Assembly (NCBI GenBank): GCA_900466745.1 | Contig: UBNE01000010.1 | Coordinates: 1-64,000, forward strand | Direction of reading: 5' to 3' | Source: Hyphomicrobiales bacterium | GTDB taxonomy: Bacteria > Pseudomonadota > Alphaproteobacteria > Rhizobiales > Beijerinckiaceae | DNA length: 64,000 nt | Shown: piece by piece, positions 8,635-17,208 of the stretch | How positions within the stretch are numbered: position 1 is the stretch's first letter | Layout: every line of letters starts with the position of its first letter | Notes under the pieces: generated by a model | Told to the model about the DNA's origin: nothing | The model's database searches: none | What the model saw: the letters and a program-made list of their open reading frames with translations, nothing else | Made by a program: the position numbers and the translations under genes

Positions 8635-9102
8635 CTAGAAGGAGTAGGCAACGGTCGAGACGTAGCGTCGACCGCGAACGGTCGTCTTCGTGCCCGCAGT
8701 GGTCAGGGGAACGGCGACCTCGTTGGGGCTGTCACGCATGTCCTCCACGGCTGCGTCGACATGCAGCGTGTAACCTGCGTCGAAAAGCGCATCGGCAAGG
8801 TCGAGCGAGATCTCCAGCGTGCGCCCCGCACCGACGCTAGCGCCGGTAATGCCGTCGATACCGGCGCGGCCGCCAGTGGCGCGATACCAGCCCGATAGAT
8901 GCTCGTAATATTTGGACTTGCCGCCAGCGACCCAGAGCGTGCCGGCATATTTGCCCTGGGGATCGGTGACGTAGAGCGCGAGATAGGCGCCGTCGCCGCC
9001 ATAGTTGGTCAGCGTTGTGTTCAATGTCACCGGCCGGGCCATGGCGAGGCCAGGGAACGTGAGGGCGGTTGTCATGGCGAGAGCTGCGAGAAGCGATTTC
9101 AT
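8635..9102 (-). CDS. Exported DUF2271 protein with flavinylation motif
   Basis: A 155-residue protein with a Sec signal peptide (MKSLLAALAMTTALTFPGLAMA, cleavage about residue 22). It then has the DUF2271 pattern LYVTDPQGKYAGTLWVAGG and HLSGWYRATGG. Residues 83-89 read DGITGAS, which fits the D-x-x-T/S-G-A-S/T site that ApbE modifies, as in NqrC and RnfG, so Thr86 is the predicted FMN attachment point. With the membrane reductase immediately downstream (gap 12 bp) and apbE after that, it is the likely periplasmic electron acceptor. The upstream frame could be extended, but ATG 9102 starts the signal peptide exactly. Confidence 0.88.
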   Translation of the reverse strand: MKSLLAALAMTTALTFPGLAMARPVTLNTTLTNYGGDGAYLALYVTDPQGKYAGTLWVAGGKSKYYEHLSGWYRATGGRAGIDGITGASVGAGRTLEISLDLADALFDAGYTLHVDAAVEDMRDSPNEVAVPLTTAGTKTTVRGRRYVSTVAYSF

Positions 9103-9342
9103 GTCGGCTTGCCTTTTGCGAGGAAACGGTGTCCGGGTCATCGCAGAGCGCCGACCCGTCCTCGTCACTGTGGCGAAGCCGCCTGAGAGCTGCCTGACGG
9201 TCATCGGGATTTTCCGTCAGCACTTCGTCAGGAAACATCGGACACGGTCAGGTCCGCAGCAGATGCAGGAGCGGCCGGCCTGTCGGCAGGCCAGCCGCGA
9301 AAACTCCGGGGACTGAACAAGGCCGCAGCGAATGTCGCCGCG

Positions 9343-9858
9343 TCAGCGTGGGGACATCCGCTGCAGCGTCCCGTCGCGCAGGACGTACTGGTGCCAGACC
9401 GCCATCGCGGCATGCAGTCCGGCAAGGTAGAGGATGATCGTGCCGGCATTCTCATGAATGTCCGCAATCAGGCCCGGTGCGCCCTGCACCCGCTCGGTGA
9501 TCGCCGGAAGCTGGAAGCCGAAGAAGGAAACGGGAACACCGAGGCGCGAGGCGGCGTACCAGCCGCTCAACGGCAGGGCAATGAGGAACAGATACAGCAG
9601 CGCATGTCCGGCTTTGGCGGCAAGGGCGAGACGGCCATTGGACTGCGGCGCTTCCGGGGTTCCGCCCACAAGGCGCAGGATCAAGCGCGGAAGCACCAGG
9701 ACGAGCACGGCCAACCCGAACGAGAAATGCAGCAAGGGCGGGTTTTCGGCCATATGACGGCCTCCCGTCGAGGTCAGCCAGGCCCCGAGGATCAGCAAGG
9801 CCGTCAGCCAGTGGATGACGATCATTCTTCTGGAATAACGGGCCGGATCATGAGGCAT
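9343..9858 (-). CDS. Cytochrome b561 family membrane protein
   Basis: A 171-residue protein with four predicted membrane helices and the histidines expected of di-heme b561 (YceJ/CybB-type) proteins: VIHWLTALL in helix 1, LLHFSFGLAV in helix 2, KAGHALLYLFL in helix 3, and ADIHENAGTIILYLAGLHAAMAVWHQYV in helix 4. These proteins pass electrons between quinone and periplasmic partners. A good ribosome site (AAGGAG) precedes ATG 9858. It is the upstream gene of the minus-strand flavin set, separated from the DUF2271 gene by 240 bp that contain a GGCCTG-TCGG-CAGGCC stem-loop near 9278-9293. The small PepSY gene lies 54 bp upstream. Confidence 0.9.
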   Translation of the reverse strand: MPHDPARYSRRMIVIHWLTALLILGAWLTSTGGRHMAENPPLLHFSFGLAVLVLVLPRLILRLVGGTPEAPQSNGRLALAAKAGHALLYLFLIALPLSGWYAASRLGVPVSFFGFQLPAITERVQGAPGLIADIHENAGTIILYLAGLHAAMAVWHQYVLRDGTLQRMSPR

Positions 9859-9912
9859 GGCGGAATCTCCTTGCGACGGTCGCAGTGCTTGAGCGACAGC
9901 GAGATGGGATTG

Positions 9913-10308
9913 CTACTTGATGGTGGTCTTGGGCCGCACGGTCGTCCCGAGCAGGGTGTTGGAGGATGTTCCGCCTACGGCGTCGTTCTCCGAGGCTGGC
10001 GGCCGCTGACGCCTCGATCCGTGACGGTCGTCATCGCGATCCCTGTGCCGGAACTTGACGATTTCGAGGGTTTCCGGATCGACCTTGGCCTTGAAGGTGA
10101 GGCCGTTCCGGTCGGTTCCCCGGATTTCGTAACAGCCGTCGTCGATCTTGATCCTGGCAACGGTCCAGCCTTGACCGGCGGCCATTGTTTCGACCGCTTC
10201 CCGCGGCTTCCATCGATCCATCGAGACATGGCAATCGCCGTCGTCAGCCTTGGCGATACCGGGACCGGAAAACGCCAGAACGAGGATCGCGGCCAGCAAA
10301 TGTTTCAT
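9913..10308 (-). CDS. Small exported PepSY-domain protein 1
   Basis: A 131-residue protein with a Sec signal peptide (MKHLLAAILVLAFSGPGIAKA) and one PepSY repeat (KPREAVETMAAGQGWTVARIKIDDGCYEIRGTDRNGLTFKAKVDPETLEIV). The tail is arginine- and serine-rich (RHRDRDDDRHGSRRQRP). Single-PepSY periplasmic proteins of this kind commonly accompany b561 genes and OmpR/QseC-type two-component systems; the biochemical role is not established. The region 10309-10454 between it and the divergent response regulator must hold both promoters. It shares the core G-W-T-x-x-R-x-K-I-D-D-G-C-Y-E with the protein at 16891-17208. Confidence 0.85.
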   Translation of the reverse strand: MKHLLAAILVLAFSGPGIAKADDGDCHVSMDRWKPREAVETMAAGQGWTVARIKIDDGCYEIRGTDRNGLTFKAKVDPETLEIVKFRHRDRDDDRHGSRRQRPPASENDAVGGTSSNTLLGTTVRPKTTIK

Positions 10309-10454
10309 CGTTTCATTGTTCCTGATCAACGCGCTTTCGGGGGGAACCATGGCACGCTCTCCTGACGAACGCCTGAAGCAGCGATGGGGCGGTCTTCAGC
10401 AAACCGACAGCATCGGACGCTAGGCAGGCGGATGGCGAGAGGGGTGACCCTGGG

Positions 10455-11114
10455 ATGAGAGTTCTACTGATCGAAGACGATGCAATCCTCGGAAAGGCCG
10501 TGCGCGAGCAGGTCGCGGCTCTCCACTCGGTGGACTGGGTGACACGGCTCGATGCGGCGCGCGAACATCTCCAAAGCGCGGCATACGATCTCATCCTGCT
10601 CGACCTGATGCTCCCGGACGGATTGGGCATTGCCTTTCTCAAAAAGCTTCGAGCCGAGGGCAGCGTGACGCCGGTCATCATCCTGACGGCGCTCGACCAG
10701 ATCTCCGACCGCATCGCGGGCCTTGATGCCGGCGCCGACGACTACATGATCAAGCCGTTCGATCTGTCGGAACTCTCCTCGCGGCTGAATGCGGTGGCGC
10801 GGCGATACAGCGGCAACCCGAATCCTCTCATCGAGATCGGCGACCTGCGCATCGATCTCGCCGCCCGGACCGTGATGCACGGCGCGCGCCCTGTCGAGCT
10901 TACCGGGCGCGAATGGGCGCTGTTCGAAGCATTTCTGCAGCGGCCCGGCATCGCGATGACCAAGGCACAGCTCGAAGACCGGCTCTATGCGTTCGGCGCC
11001 GAGGTCGAGAGCAATACGATCGAGGTTCACGTTAGCAGACTGCGCAAGAAGCTCGGCCACGGCGTGATCGATACGGTGCGGGGCATCGGGTATCGCCTTG
11101 GAACGGCAAGATGA
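10455..11114 (+). CDS. OmpR/PhoB-family response regulator
   Basis: A 219-residue protein with a receiver domain (acidic pair ED at residues 7-8, phospho-acceptor Asp50 in LLDLMLPDG, conserved Lys in DDYMIKPFD) and a C-terminal winged helix (ELTGREWALFEAFLQRPG ... VHVSRLRKKLG ... GIGYRLG). The family member closest in layout is QseB/PmrA. The stop overlaps the ATG of the kinase gene by four bases, so the pair is co-translated. It is divergent from the small PepSY and b561 genes, which are its obvious candidate targets. Confidence 0.93.
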   Translation: MRVLLIEDDAILGKAVREQVAALHSVDWVTRLDAAREHLQSAAYDLILLDLMLPDGLGIAFLKKLRAEGSVTPVIILTALDQISDRIAGLDAGADDYMIKPFDLSELSSRLNAVARRYSGNPNPLIEIGDLRIDLAARTVMHGARPVELTGREWALFEAFLQRPGIAMTKAQLEDRLYAFGAEVESNTIEVHVSRLRKKLGHGVIDTVRGIGYRLGTAR

Positions 11115-12439
11115 AGCGGCCCAGGAGCCTGCAATGGCGGCTCTCGCTATGGCTGGGGCTGGGGCTGACGGTGTTGTGGGCGCTTGCCGCTGTCGTGACC
11201 GCGCAGATGCTGCGCCATGAAATGGACGAGGTGTTCGACAGCGCCCTCGAAGAGACGGCGCAACGCATCCTGCCGCTTGCGGCGATCGAGATCATCGGCC
11301 GCGATGCCGACGACACCGAACAGCGCGTTGCCACGCTCCGCCAGCACGACGAGTATTTCACCTATGTCGTGCACGATGCCGCGGGCAAGGTTCTGCTGCG
11401 ATCGCACAGCGCCGATCTCGCGGCATTCCCGCCGTTTTCCGGAATGGGCTTTGCCACGACACAGACACACCGTCTCTACTCCGACGCGACCCTCCAGCAG
11501 AATCTGACCATCACCATCGCGGAGCCCCTGTCGCATCGCCGGATGACCGCCGGGCGACTGTTGCTCGGGCTGAGCCTGCCGCTGGCCGTCATTGTCCCGC
11601 TCGGCTTGATCGGCATCTGGGTCATTGTCCGGCTGTCCATGACCCCGGTTCGGACCTTCCGCTCGCAGATCGAGGCGCGCGGCGGCGGTGATCTGACACC
11701 CATCGACGCGGAGGACCTGCCCTCGGAGATCGGCCCCGTCGCCAAAGCGGTCAACCACCTCCTGGACCGATTGACGCGTACCTTGCAGGCCGAGCGCAGC
11801 CTGGCGGCCAAATCGGCCCATGAGCTGCGGACACCGGTGGCTGCTGCACTGGCGCAGGCGCAGCGCATGATCGCGCAAGCGCCGGACGACGCCACGCGCG
11901 AGCGCGCCGAGGATATGCAGACCGCCTTGCGGCGCCTTTCCCGCCTCACCGAGAAACTCATGCAACTGGCGAGAGCCGAGGGCGGACGCCTTCTCGCCGA
12001 GGCGCCGGTCGAGATCGGCGCCATCCTGCGGATGGTTGTGAGCGAATTCGACGGGCAGGCCGAGACTGCAGGGCGCATCGACCTGACACTGCCAGACGCG
12101 CCGGTATTCGCAAGCATCGACGCCGACGCCTTCGCCATCCTGGCCCGGAACCTGATCGAAAACGCCCTCAAGCATGGCGTGCGGGACGAACCGGTCGCCG
12201 TCACCTTGTCGGCAGACGGCTGTCTGCGCGTCACGAACGCCGGCCCGGTCGTGCCTTCCGCAGTGCTTGCGCGGCTGAGCGAGCCCTTCGAGCGCGGTCA
12301 GGCTCTGGTGAGGGGGGCCGGCCTGGGGCTCGCCATCGCCCGGACCATTGCTGCCGGAACAAATGGACGGATAGAGCTCCAATCTCCCGCAAGCGGCAGG
12401 ATTGACGGGTTTGAGGCAAGGTTCTTCATAGACAAATGA
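11111..12439 (+). CDS. QseC-like sensor histidine kinase
   Basis: A 442-residue membrane kinase with TM1 at about 13-33, a periplasmic sensor of about 120 residues, TM2 at about 155-178, a HAMP-like linker, a HisKA box with the phosphorylated His near 237 (AKSAHELRTPVAAAL), an N-box (ARNLIENALKHG) and a G-box (GAGLGLAIARTIA). The family senses periplasmic signals and phosphorylates an OmpR-type partner, here the gene just upstream with a four-base ATGA overlap. The divergent PepSY/b561/flavin genes suggest a redox or metal cue, but the sensor part has no recognisable ligand motif. Confidence 0.93.
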   Translation: MKRPRSLQWRLSLWLGLGLTVLWALAAVVTAQMLRHEMDEVFDSALEETAQRILPLAAIEIIGRDADDTEQRVATLRQHDEYFTYVVHDAAGKVLLRSHSADLAAFPPFSGMGFATTQTHRLYSDATLQQNLTITIAEPLSHRRMTAGRLLLGLSLPLAVIVPLGLIGIWVIVRLSMTPVRTFRSQIEARGGGDLTPIDAEDLPSEIGPVAKAVNHLLDRLTRTLQAERSLAAKSAHELRTPVAAALAQAQRMIAQAPDDATRERAEDMQTALRRLSRLTEKLMQLARAEGGRLLAEAPVEIGAILRMVVSEFDGQAETAGRIDLTLPDAPVFASIDADAFAILARNLIENALKHGVRDEPVAVTLSADGCLRVTNAGPVVPSAVLARLSEPFERGQALVRGAGLGLAIARTIAAGTNGRIELQSPASGRIDGFEARFFIDK

Positions 12440-12483
12440 TCATCGACATCGACGCCAGATGCTGAAAGGCAACTCGGGAGACC

Positions 12484-13749
12484 ATGGACACTGACGCCCT
12501 GCTCAGCCGCCTTGCGGTATCGCTTTCGATCGGTCTGCTGATCGGCCTGGAGCGTGGATGGCGTACCCGCAACGAGGAAGACCATCTGCGCGCGGCAGGT
12601 CTACGAACGTTCGCGCTGACCGGTCTCACCGGCGGCATTACCGGCGCCCTGGCCCGGCAGTTCGACTCTGGCCTCGTGATCGGTCTTGTTTTCCTCGGGT
12701 TCACCGCGGCATTCGCCTCCTACCACTGGCTCGAAGCGCGGGCCGAGCGAAATTACAGCGCGACATCCGTCGTCGCCGGCATAGCCACGTTCCTGCTGGG
12801 AACGCTTGCCGTCGTCGGCGACCTTGCAGCCGCCATCGCCGGGGCTGTTGCCACGGCTGTGCTGCTTGCCCTGCGCGAGCCGTTGCATCGTTGGGTCGCG
12901 TCGCTGAGCTGGAATGAGATCCGGTCGGGCCTGACGCTTCTGGCAATGACCTTTCTCATGCTGCCGATCCTGCCGAACAGGCCGGTCGATCCCTGGGGCA
13001 CCGTCAATCCATATGAGATCTGGTTGCTGACCATCCTGATCGCCGCGGTCTCCTTCACCGGCTACGTCGCCGTCCGCGTGTTCGGGGACCGGCTTGGCGT
13101 CCTGATGACGGCGATTGCGGGCGGGCTCGCCTCTTCGACAGCGACGACCTTGACGCTGGCAAGGCTTGCCCGCCGGCACCCTGAGTCCAGCACGCTGCTT
13201 TCCTGTGGCGTGCTTCTTTCCGGCTTGACCATGATCATCCGCGTTGCAGTCGTGGCGACGGCCTTGAACCCAAGCTTGCTTCCGCATCTCAAATGGCCAT
13301 TGCTCATCGGCGGTGGCGTGCTCGCCATCGGCGCCGGGCTCCTGCTGCGACAAAGTCGCGGCTCCTCCGAACAGCCGGAACTTACGATCACCAACCCGCT
13401 GGAATTAGCGCCTGCCCTGAAAATGGGGACACTCATCACCGTGGTCATGGTGGTGTCGCATCTGCTTCAGCAGTCGTTCGGGAATGCGGGCGTTCTGGTG
13501 ACCGCCGCCGCTTCGGGCATCGCTGATGTGGATGCGATTTCGATCTCCATGGCCCGCCTGGCGTCGCATTCGATCGAGCCCGGTCTTGCGGCAGATGCGA
13601 TCCTGATCGCCGTGGCCATGAATACACTTGTCAAAGCCGTGATGGCGGCATGGGTCGGAGGCTCAAGGATCGGCGGGCGCGTCGGCGCCCTTAGCGTGCT
13701 CGGCCTTGCGGCCGGCGTGGCAGCGTCTCTGTATATTGACCGTTTGTGA
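12484..13749 (+). CDS. MgtC/SapB-DUF4010 family membrane protein
   Basis: A 421-residue protein with about 11-12 membrane helices. The first 140 residues are an MgtC/SapB domain (SIGLLIGLERGW, LRTFALTGLTGG, SVVAGIATFLLG) and the rest is a DUF4010 membrane domain. Proteins with this fusion are found in many bacteria near metal or redox genes; the transported ion is not known. A GGGAG ribosome site precedes ATG 12484. It lies 44 bp after the kinase gene, and could be transcribed with it. It converges with the P-type ATPase gene; the 85-bp gap has only a weak AGGCCC / GGGCCT inverted repeat. Confidence 0.85.
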   Translation: MDTDALLSRLAVSLSIGLLIGLERGWRTRNEEDHLRAAGLRTFALTGLTGGITGALARQFDSGLVIGLVFLGFTAAFASYHWLEARAERNYSATSVVAGIATFLLGTLAVVGDLAAAIAGAVATAVLLALREPLHRWVASLSWNEIRSGLTLLAMTFLMLPILPNRPVDPWGTVNPYEIWLLTILIAAVSFTGYVAVRVFGDRLGVLMTAIAGGLASSTATTLTLARLARRHPESSTLLSCGVLLSGLTMIIRVAVVATALNPSLLPHLKWPLLIGGGVLAIGAGLLLRQSRGSSEQPELTITNPLELAPALKMGTLITVVMVVSHLLQQSFGNAGVLVTAAASGIADVDAISISMARLASHSIEPGLAADAILIAVAMNTLVKAVMAAWVGGSRIGGRVGALSVLGLAAGVAASLYIDRL

Positions 13750-13834
13750 ACTGAGGCCCGCCAACCAACAACTTTGCCAGGGCCTGAATGCAATTCGGCA
13801 TGCCGCCGAGCACGAAAGCACGATGACCGCTCGA

Positions 13835-15814
13835 TCAGGGTGCGGTGGGCGACGTTGCCCGCGATCCAAGCGTGCCGTCTGTTCGAGTTGAGAGATCAGA
13901 TTGGCGAGAGCGGTTGACGCTCCCGTCGAGAGTGCGAATCCTGTCCGACAGGAGGCGCAAGCCATTTAGCACGACCAGAACGGTACCGCCTTCGTGTCCG
14001 ATCACCGCGAGCGGAAGCGGCAGGTCGAAGAACAGGCCGCCGGTCACAAGCAGCAGCATGGCGCCGATCGCGACGACGAGATTCTGTCGGATGATGACGG
14101 CCGTCCGCCGTGCCAGCCGGTGCGCATCGGCCAGCTTCTTCATGTCTTCCGACAACAGGGCGACGTCGGCGGCCTGCAGTGCGACATCCGACCCCGCCGC
14201 TCCCATCGCGATGCCGACGTCGGCGCGAGCCAATGCGGCGGCATCGTTGACGCCATCGCCGACGAAAGCGACCTTGCCATCACGCGCGAGGTCGCCGACC
14301 TGAAGCACCTTGTCCTGCGGCAGCATCTCGGCATGAACCTCGCCGGGCGCAAGGCCAAGTTCCGCACCGATGCGCAAGGCCACCGGCCTGCGGTCGCCGG
14401 TCATCATGACGATGCGGTTGACGCCACCGGCGCGAAGCGCGGCCAGCGCCGGGGCTGAGCTGGCTCTTGCTTCGTCCGCAACGCTGACCGCCCCAAGAAC
14501 GGTCGCACCGCGCCCGAGATAGACCACGGTCTGAGAACTGTCGGCGAGTTCACGGAACGCCGGATCATCGACGGAGGCGCCCATATCCTCGACGAGATGA
14601 GCGTTGCCGGCCCATATCGGGCCGAAGGCATCGTAGCCGACGATGCCGGCGCTCGGATGCGACGTCACGTCCACAACCTCAGTCGGCTCAACGCCATGAA
14701 CCAGGGCTTCACGGCGGATGGCGGCAGCGATGTGATGCTCGGAATGCGCTTCCAGCCCGGCAAGGAGCGAAAGGAAACGGCGATCCTCACCATCCAGGGC
14801 GACAATGCGCGTGACCTCCGCACGTCCATTGGTCAGGGTCCCGGTCTTGTCGAAGGCGAAGGTATCGACAGCGGCGAGCGTTTCGAGCGCACCGCCCCCC
14901 TTGAACAGCACGCCGCCTCGCGCCGCGGCGGAGAGCGCCGACAGGATCGCGGCGGGGACAGATATGACGATCGCGCAGGGACTGGCGGCGACCAGCAGCG
15001 TCGCGGCCTTGTAGAGGGCCTGTTCCCAGTCGCGGCCAAGCCAATAGAAGACCGCAAGGGCCAGAGCAGAGCCCAACAGGACACCGACGGTATATCGCTG
15101 GCCAAACCACGCGCTGAAGCGCTCGGATGGCGCCTTCGCTTCCTGCGCTTCGGTGACGAGCTGGATCATGCGCGCGATCGTGCTGTCGCCGACCGTCCTG
15201 GTGACGGTCACGTCAAGGACTCCGTCAAGATTAACCGTCGCCTCGAAGACCTGCTCGCCCGGTTCCTTGGAGACTGGCATCGACTCGCCGGTGATATTGG
15301 CCTCGTCGATACCGCCGCGACCATGCAGGATCACACCGTCGGTCGGCACCCGTGCGCCTGGACGCAGCACCACCACATCGCCGATGGCAAGCTCCGCAGC
15401 AGGAACCTCTTCCGTGGTGCCGTCCTCTCCTTTGCGGAAAGCTGTCTCCGGCCGGAGCGCCATGAGCGCCTCAACAGCCCGGCGCGCGCGTCCCAATGCC
15501 TGGTGCTCAAGCGTGGTCGACACGCTGAAAAGCGTCAGCAGCACCGCGCCTTCGAACGGCGCCCCGACGATCGCCGCCGCCACGGCCGCGACGACCATCA
15601 GAAGATCGATGTCGAGGATATGATCGCGCCACAACGCCGTCAGGGCGCTCCAGGTGGCGGGAAGCCCGCCGGCCAAATAGACCATCGCCAGACCGGGCGA
15701 TCTTAGAATGGAAAGCCCTTCCGCCGGCGGCCAGGTCCCGACGACGGCCAGCATCATCCCGAAGACCGCAATTGCCGACATGACGGTCTGGAAATCGAAC
15801 GACACGCGTTTCAT
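13835..15814 (-). CDS. P1B-4-type metal-exporting ATPase
   Basis: A 659-residue P-type ATPase without an N-terminal metal-binding domain. It shows TGES at residues 175-178, SPC in the sixth-helix region (278-280), DKTGT (322-326), the hinge GDGVNDAAAL, and HEGGT (607-611) in the last helix pair. SPC together with HEGGT is the metal-site signature of the P1B-4 group (CoaT, CtpD, FrvA, PfeT), which exports Co2+, Fe2+ or Ni2+. The partner two bases upstream is a VIT-family Fe/Mn transporter and an Irr-like box lies before it, so iron export is the most likely role. ATG 15814 was chosen because the first membrane segment follows. Confidence 0.9.
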   Translation of the reverse strand: MKRVSFDFQTVMSAIAVFGMMLAVVGTWPPAEGLSILRSPGLAMVYLAGGLPATWSALTALWRDHILDIDLLMVVAAVAAAIVGAPFEGAVLLTLFSVSTTLEHQALGRARRAVEALMALRPETAFRKGEDGTTEEVPAAELAIGDVVVLRPGARVPTDGVILHGRGGIDEANITGESMPVSKEPGEQVFEATVNLDGVLDVTVTRTVGDSTIARMIQLVTEAQEAKAPSERFSAWFGQRYTVGVLLGSALALAVFYWLGRDWEQALYKAATLLVAASPCAIVISVPAAILSALSAAARGGVLFKGGGALETLAAVDTFAFDKTGTLTNGRAEVTRIVALDGEDRRFLSLLAGLEAHSEHHIAAAIRREALVHGVEPTEVVDVTSHPSAGIVGYDAFGPIWAGNAHLVEDMGASVDDPAFRELADSSQTVVYLGRGATVLGAVSVADEARASSAPALAALRAGGVNRIVMMTGDRRPVALRIGAELGLAPGEVHAEMLPQDKVLQVGDLARDGKVAFVGDGVNDAAALARADVGIAMGAAGSDVALQAADVALLSEDMKKLADAHRLARRTAVIIRQNLVVAIGAMLLLVTGGLFFDLPLPLAVIGHEGGTVLVVLNGLRLLSDRIRTLDGSVNRSRQSDLSTRTDGTLGSRATSPTAP

Positions 15815-15816
15815 CG

Positions 15817-16512
15817 CTACACCGCCCGGCCGATCAGGGAGCCGATCAAGGCGGTCGAGGCCATCGCGACGGCACCCCAGAACACCACGCGGATGGTCGG
15901 TTTCCAGATGCTGGCGCCGCCCGCCCGTGCCCCGATTGCGCCGAGGATGGCAAGACCGATGAGGCAAGCAAGGGATACGGTCCATGCAGCCGTTCCGGCC
16001 GGCGCGAGCAGAGCGACCATCAACGGCAAAGCCGCACCCGCCGCAAACGTGACCGCCGAGGTCAGCGCGGCTTGAACCGGTCTTGCCATCACATGGCTCG
16101 CCAATCCGAGTTCGTCCCGTGCATGGGCTTCGAAGGCATCCTTCGCCATCATTTGTTCAGCGACCTGTCGCGCCAGCTCCGGGTCCACGCCGCGCTGTTC
16201 ATAGATCGCGGCGAGTTCGGCCAGCTCGGCCTCCGGCTGCGTCGCCAGTTCGTGCCGTTCCCGCGCCATGTCGGCTTCCTCGGTATCGGCCTGCGAACTG
16301 ACCGACACATATTCGCCCGCGGCCATCGACATCGCCCCGGCCACGAGCCCGGCAACACCGGCCACAAGAATCTCATGTGAGGCGTTGGTCGCCGCGGCGA
16401 CACCGACGATCAGGCTCGACGTCGAGATCAGACCGTCATTGGCGCCCAGCACAGCCGCCCGAAGCCAGCCTATGCGTTCGATGAGATGATTTTCCTTGTG
16501 AAGGGCGCGCAT
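15817..16512 (-). CDS. VIT1/CCC1-family iron/manganese transporter
   Basis: A 231-residue membrane protein with the VIT signatures GWLRAAVLGANDGLISTSSLIVGV and GLVAGAMSMAAGEYVSVSSQ in helices 1-2. A charged cytoplasmic metal-binding domain follows (EERHELATQP-like acidic helix, EQRGVDPELARQVAEQMM), then three C-terminal helices. Plant and yeast homologues load Fe2+ or Mn2+ into vacuoles; bacterial ones are thought to export these metals. It is the first gene of a two-gene operon with the P1B-4 ATPase (gap 2 bp). ATG 16512 begins the conserved N-terminal helix. The promoter region 16513-16890 carries an Irr-box-like palindrome. Confidence 0.9.
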   Translation of the reverse strand: MRALHKENHLIERIGWLRAAVLGANDGLISTSSLIVGVAAATNASHEILVAGVAGLVAGAMSMAAGEYVSVSSQADTEEADMARERHELATQPEAELAELAAIYEQRGVDPELARQVAEQMMAKDAFEAHARDELGLASHVMARPVQAALTSAVTFAAGAALPLMVALLAPAGTAAWTVSLACLIGLAILGAIGARAGGASIWKPTIRVVFWGAVAMASTALIGSLIGRAV

Positions 16513-16605
16513 GGATAGTGCTCCGGGCAATGGGCTGATGTCGTTTTCGTGGTGCCGCCGCGCACAAGGGGAGAAAGCCCAGGCCATCGGCTCGATGCGC
16601 TCACA

Positions 16606-16621
16606 TTAGAATTATTCTAGA
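16606..16621. promoter_or_regulatory. Irr-box (ICE motif)-like palindrome
   Basis: TTAGAATTATTCTAGA holds the perfect inverted repeat TAGAAT-T-ATTCTA. As I recall it, the iron control element bound by the Fur-family heme-sensing regulator Irr in Rhizobiales is a TTTAGAA-N3-TTCTAAA type palindrome, and this site matches its core. It lies 93 bp upstream of the VIT/P1B-4 operon, so iron-responsive control of metal export is the natural reading. Another Fur-family repressor cannot be excluded. Confidence 0.6.
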
Positions 16622-16703
16622 CATATGGCTGACACAAGATGCGAAGGGCCGCTTTCCGTCACCCAACAGGTTCTCACGATCTCCGCAGCACAAAATCCCC
16701 GCA

Positions 16704-16741
16704 CTGCATGGCTCATCAGGATGAAGCCGCGAGCCATGCAG
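16704..16741 (-). terminator. Perfect 11-bp stem-loop, possible terminator of the PepSY-2 gene
   Basis: CTGCATGGCTC pairs with GAGCCATGCAG over a 16-base loop. On the minus strand it is followed by GCGGGGATTTTG, a weak T tract, about 150 bp after the PepSY-2 stop. The rest of 16513-16890 has no gene that I can see. Confidence 0.5.
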
Positions 16742-16890
16742 GGAGGGCGCGATTGTGCAGCCAGTGCGATTGAACCTGGCATCGCGAGAGATTGAGATCG
16801 CCCGATCAACGACGGCGATAGTTGCCGCCGCACGCACGTAAAAACCGAGACGCGGCCCTGAACCCGAGCTCATCTCCGCCGTATCCCCGG

Positions 16891-17208
16891 CTAGTCCAAT
16901 TCGGTTTCCTGTGCTGCAGTGCCATTGCTGCCATCGCCGAACCGCTTGACGCTGCCGTCGACCACTTCCAGCGTCGCAGGATCGATCTTTACCTTGAGGA
17001 CGTTTCCGCTGGCGTCGGTGACACGTAGCTCGTAGCAGCCGTCGTCGATCTTCATCCTGTCGATGGTCCATCCGAAGTCGCCCGCAAGCCGCCCCAGGGC
17101 CTCGAAGGATTGTCTCTGCTGGGGTGGGACATTGCATGTCTCACCGGCAAACGCCGCCGTTGCCGGCAATGCCGTGAGCAGCGCTAGCATTGCGAATGTC
17201 GTTCTCAT
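16891..17208 (-). CDS. Small exported PepSY-domain protein 2
   Basis: A 105-residue protein with a Sec signal peptide (MRTTFAMLALLTALPATAAFA) and a single PepSY repeat (SFEALGRLAGDFGWTIDRMKIDDGCYELRVTDASGNVLKVKIDPATLEVV). It is a clear paralogue of the protein at 9913-10308: both keep G-W-T, K-I-D-D-G-C-Y-E and K-x-D-P-x-T-L-E. It stands alone, upstream of and co-directional with the VIT/ATPase operon but 380 bp from it, with a stem-loop between. Its role may be as a periplasmic inhibitor or metal/redox binding partner; nothing in the sequence decides this. Confidence 0.82.
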   Translation of the reverse strand: MRTTFAMLALLTALPATAAFAGETCNVPPQQRQSFEALGRLAGDFGWTIDRMKIDDGCYELRVTDASGNVLKVKIDPATLEVVDGSVKRFGDGSNGTAAQETELD

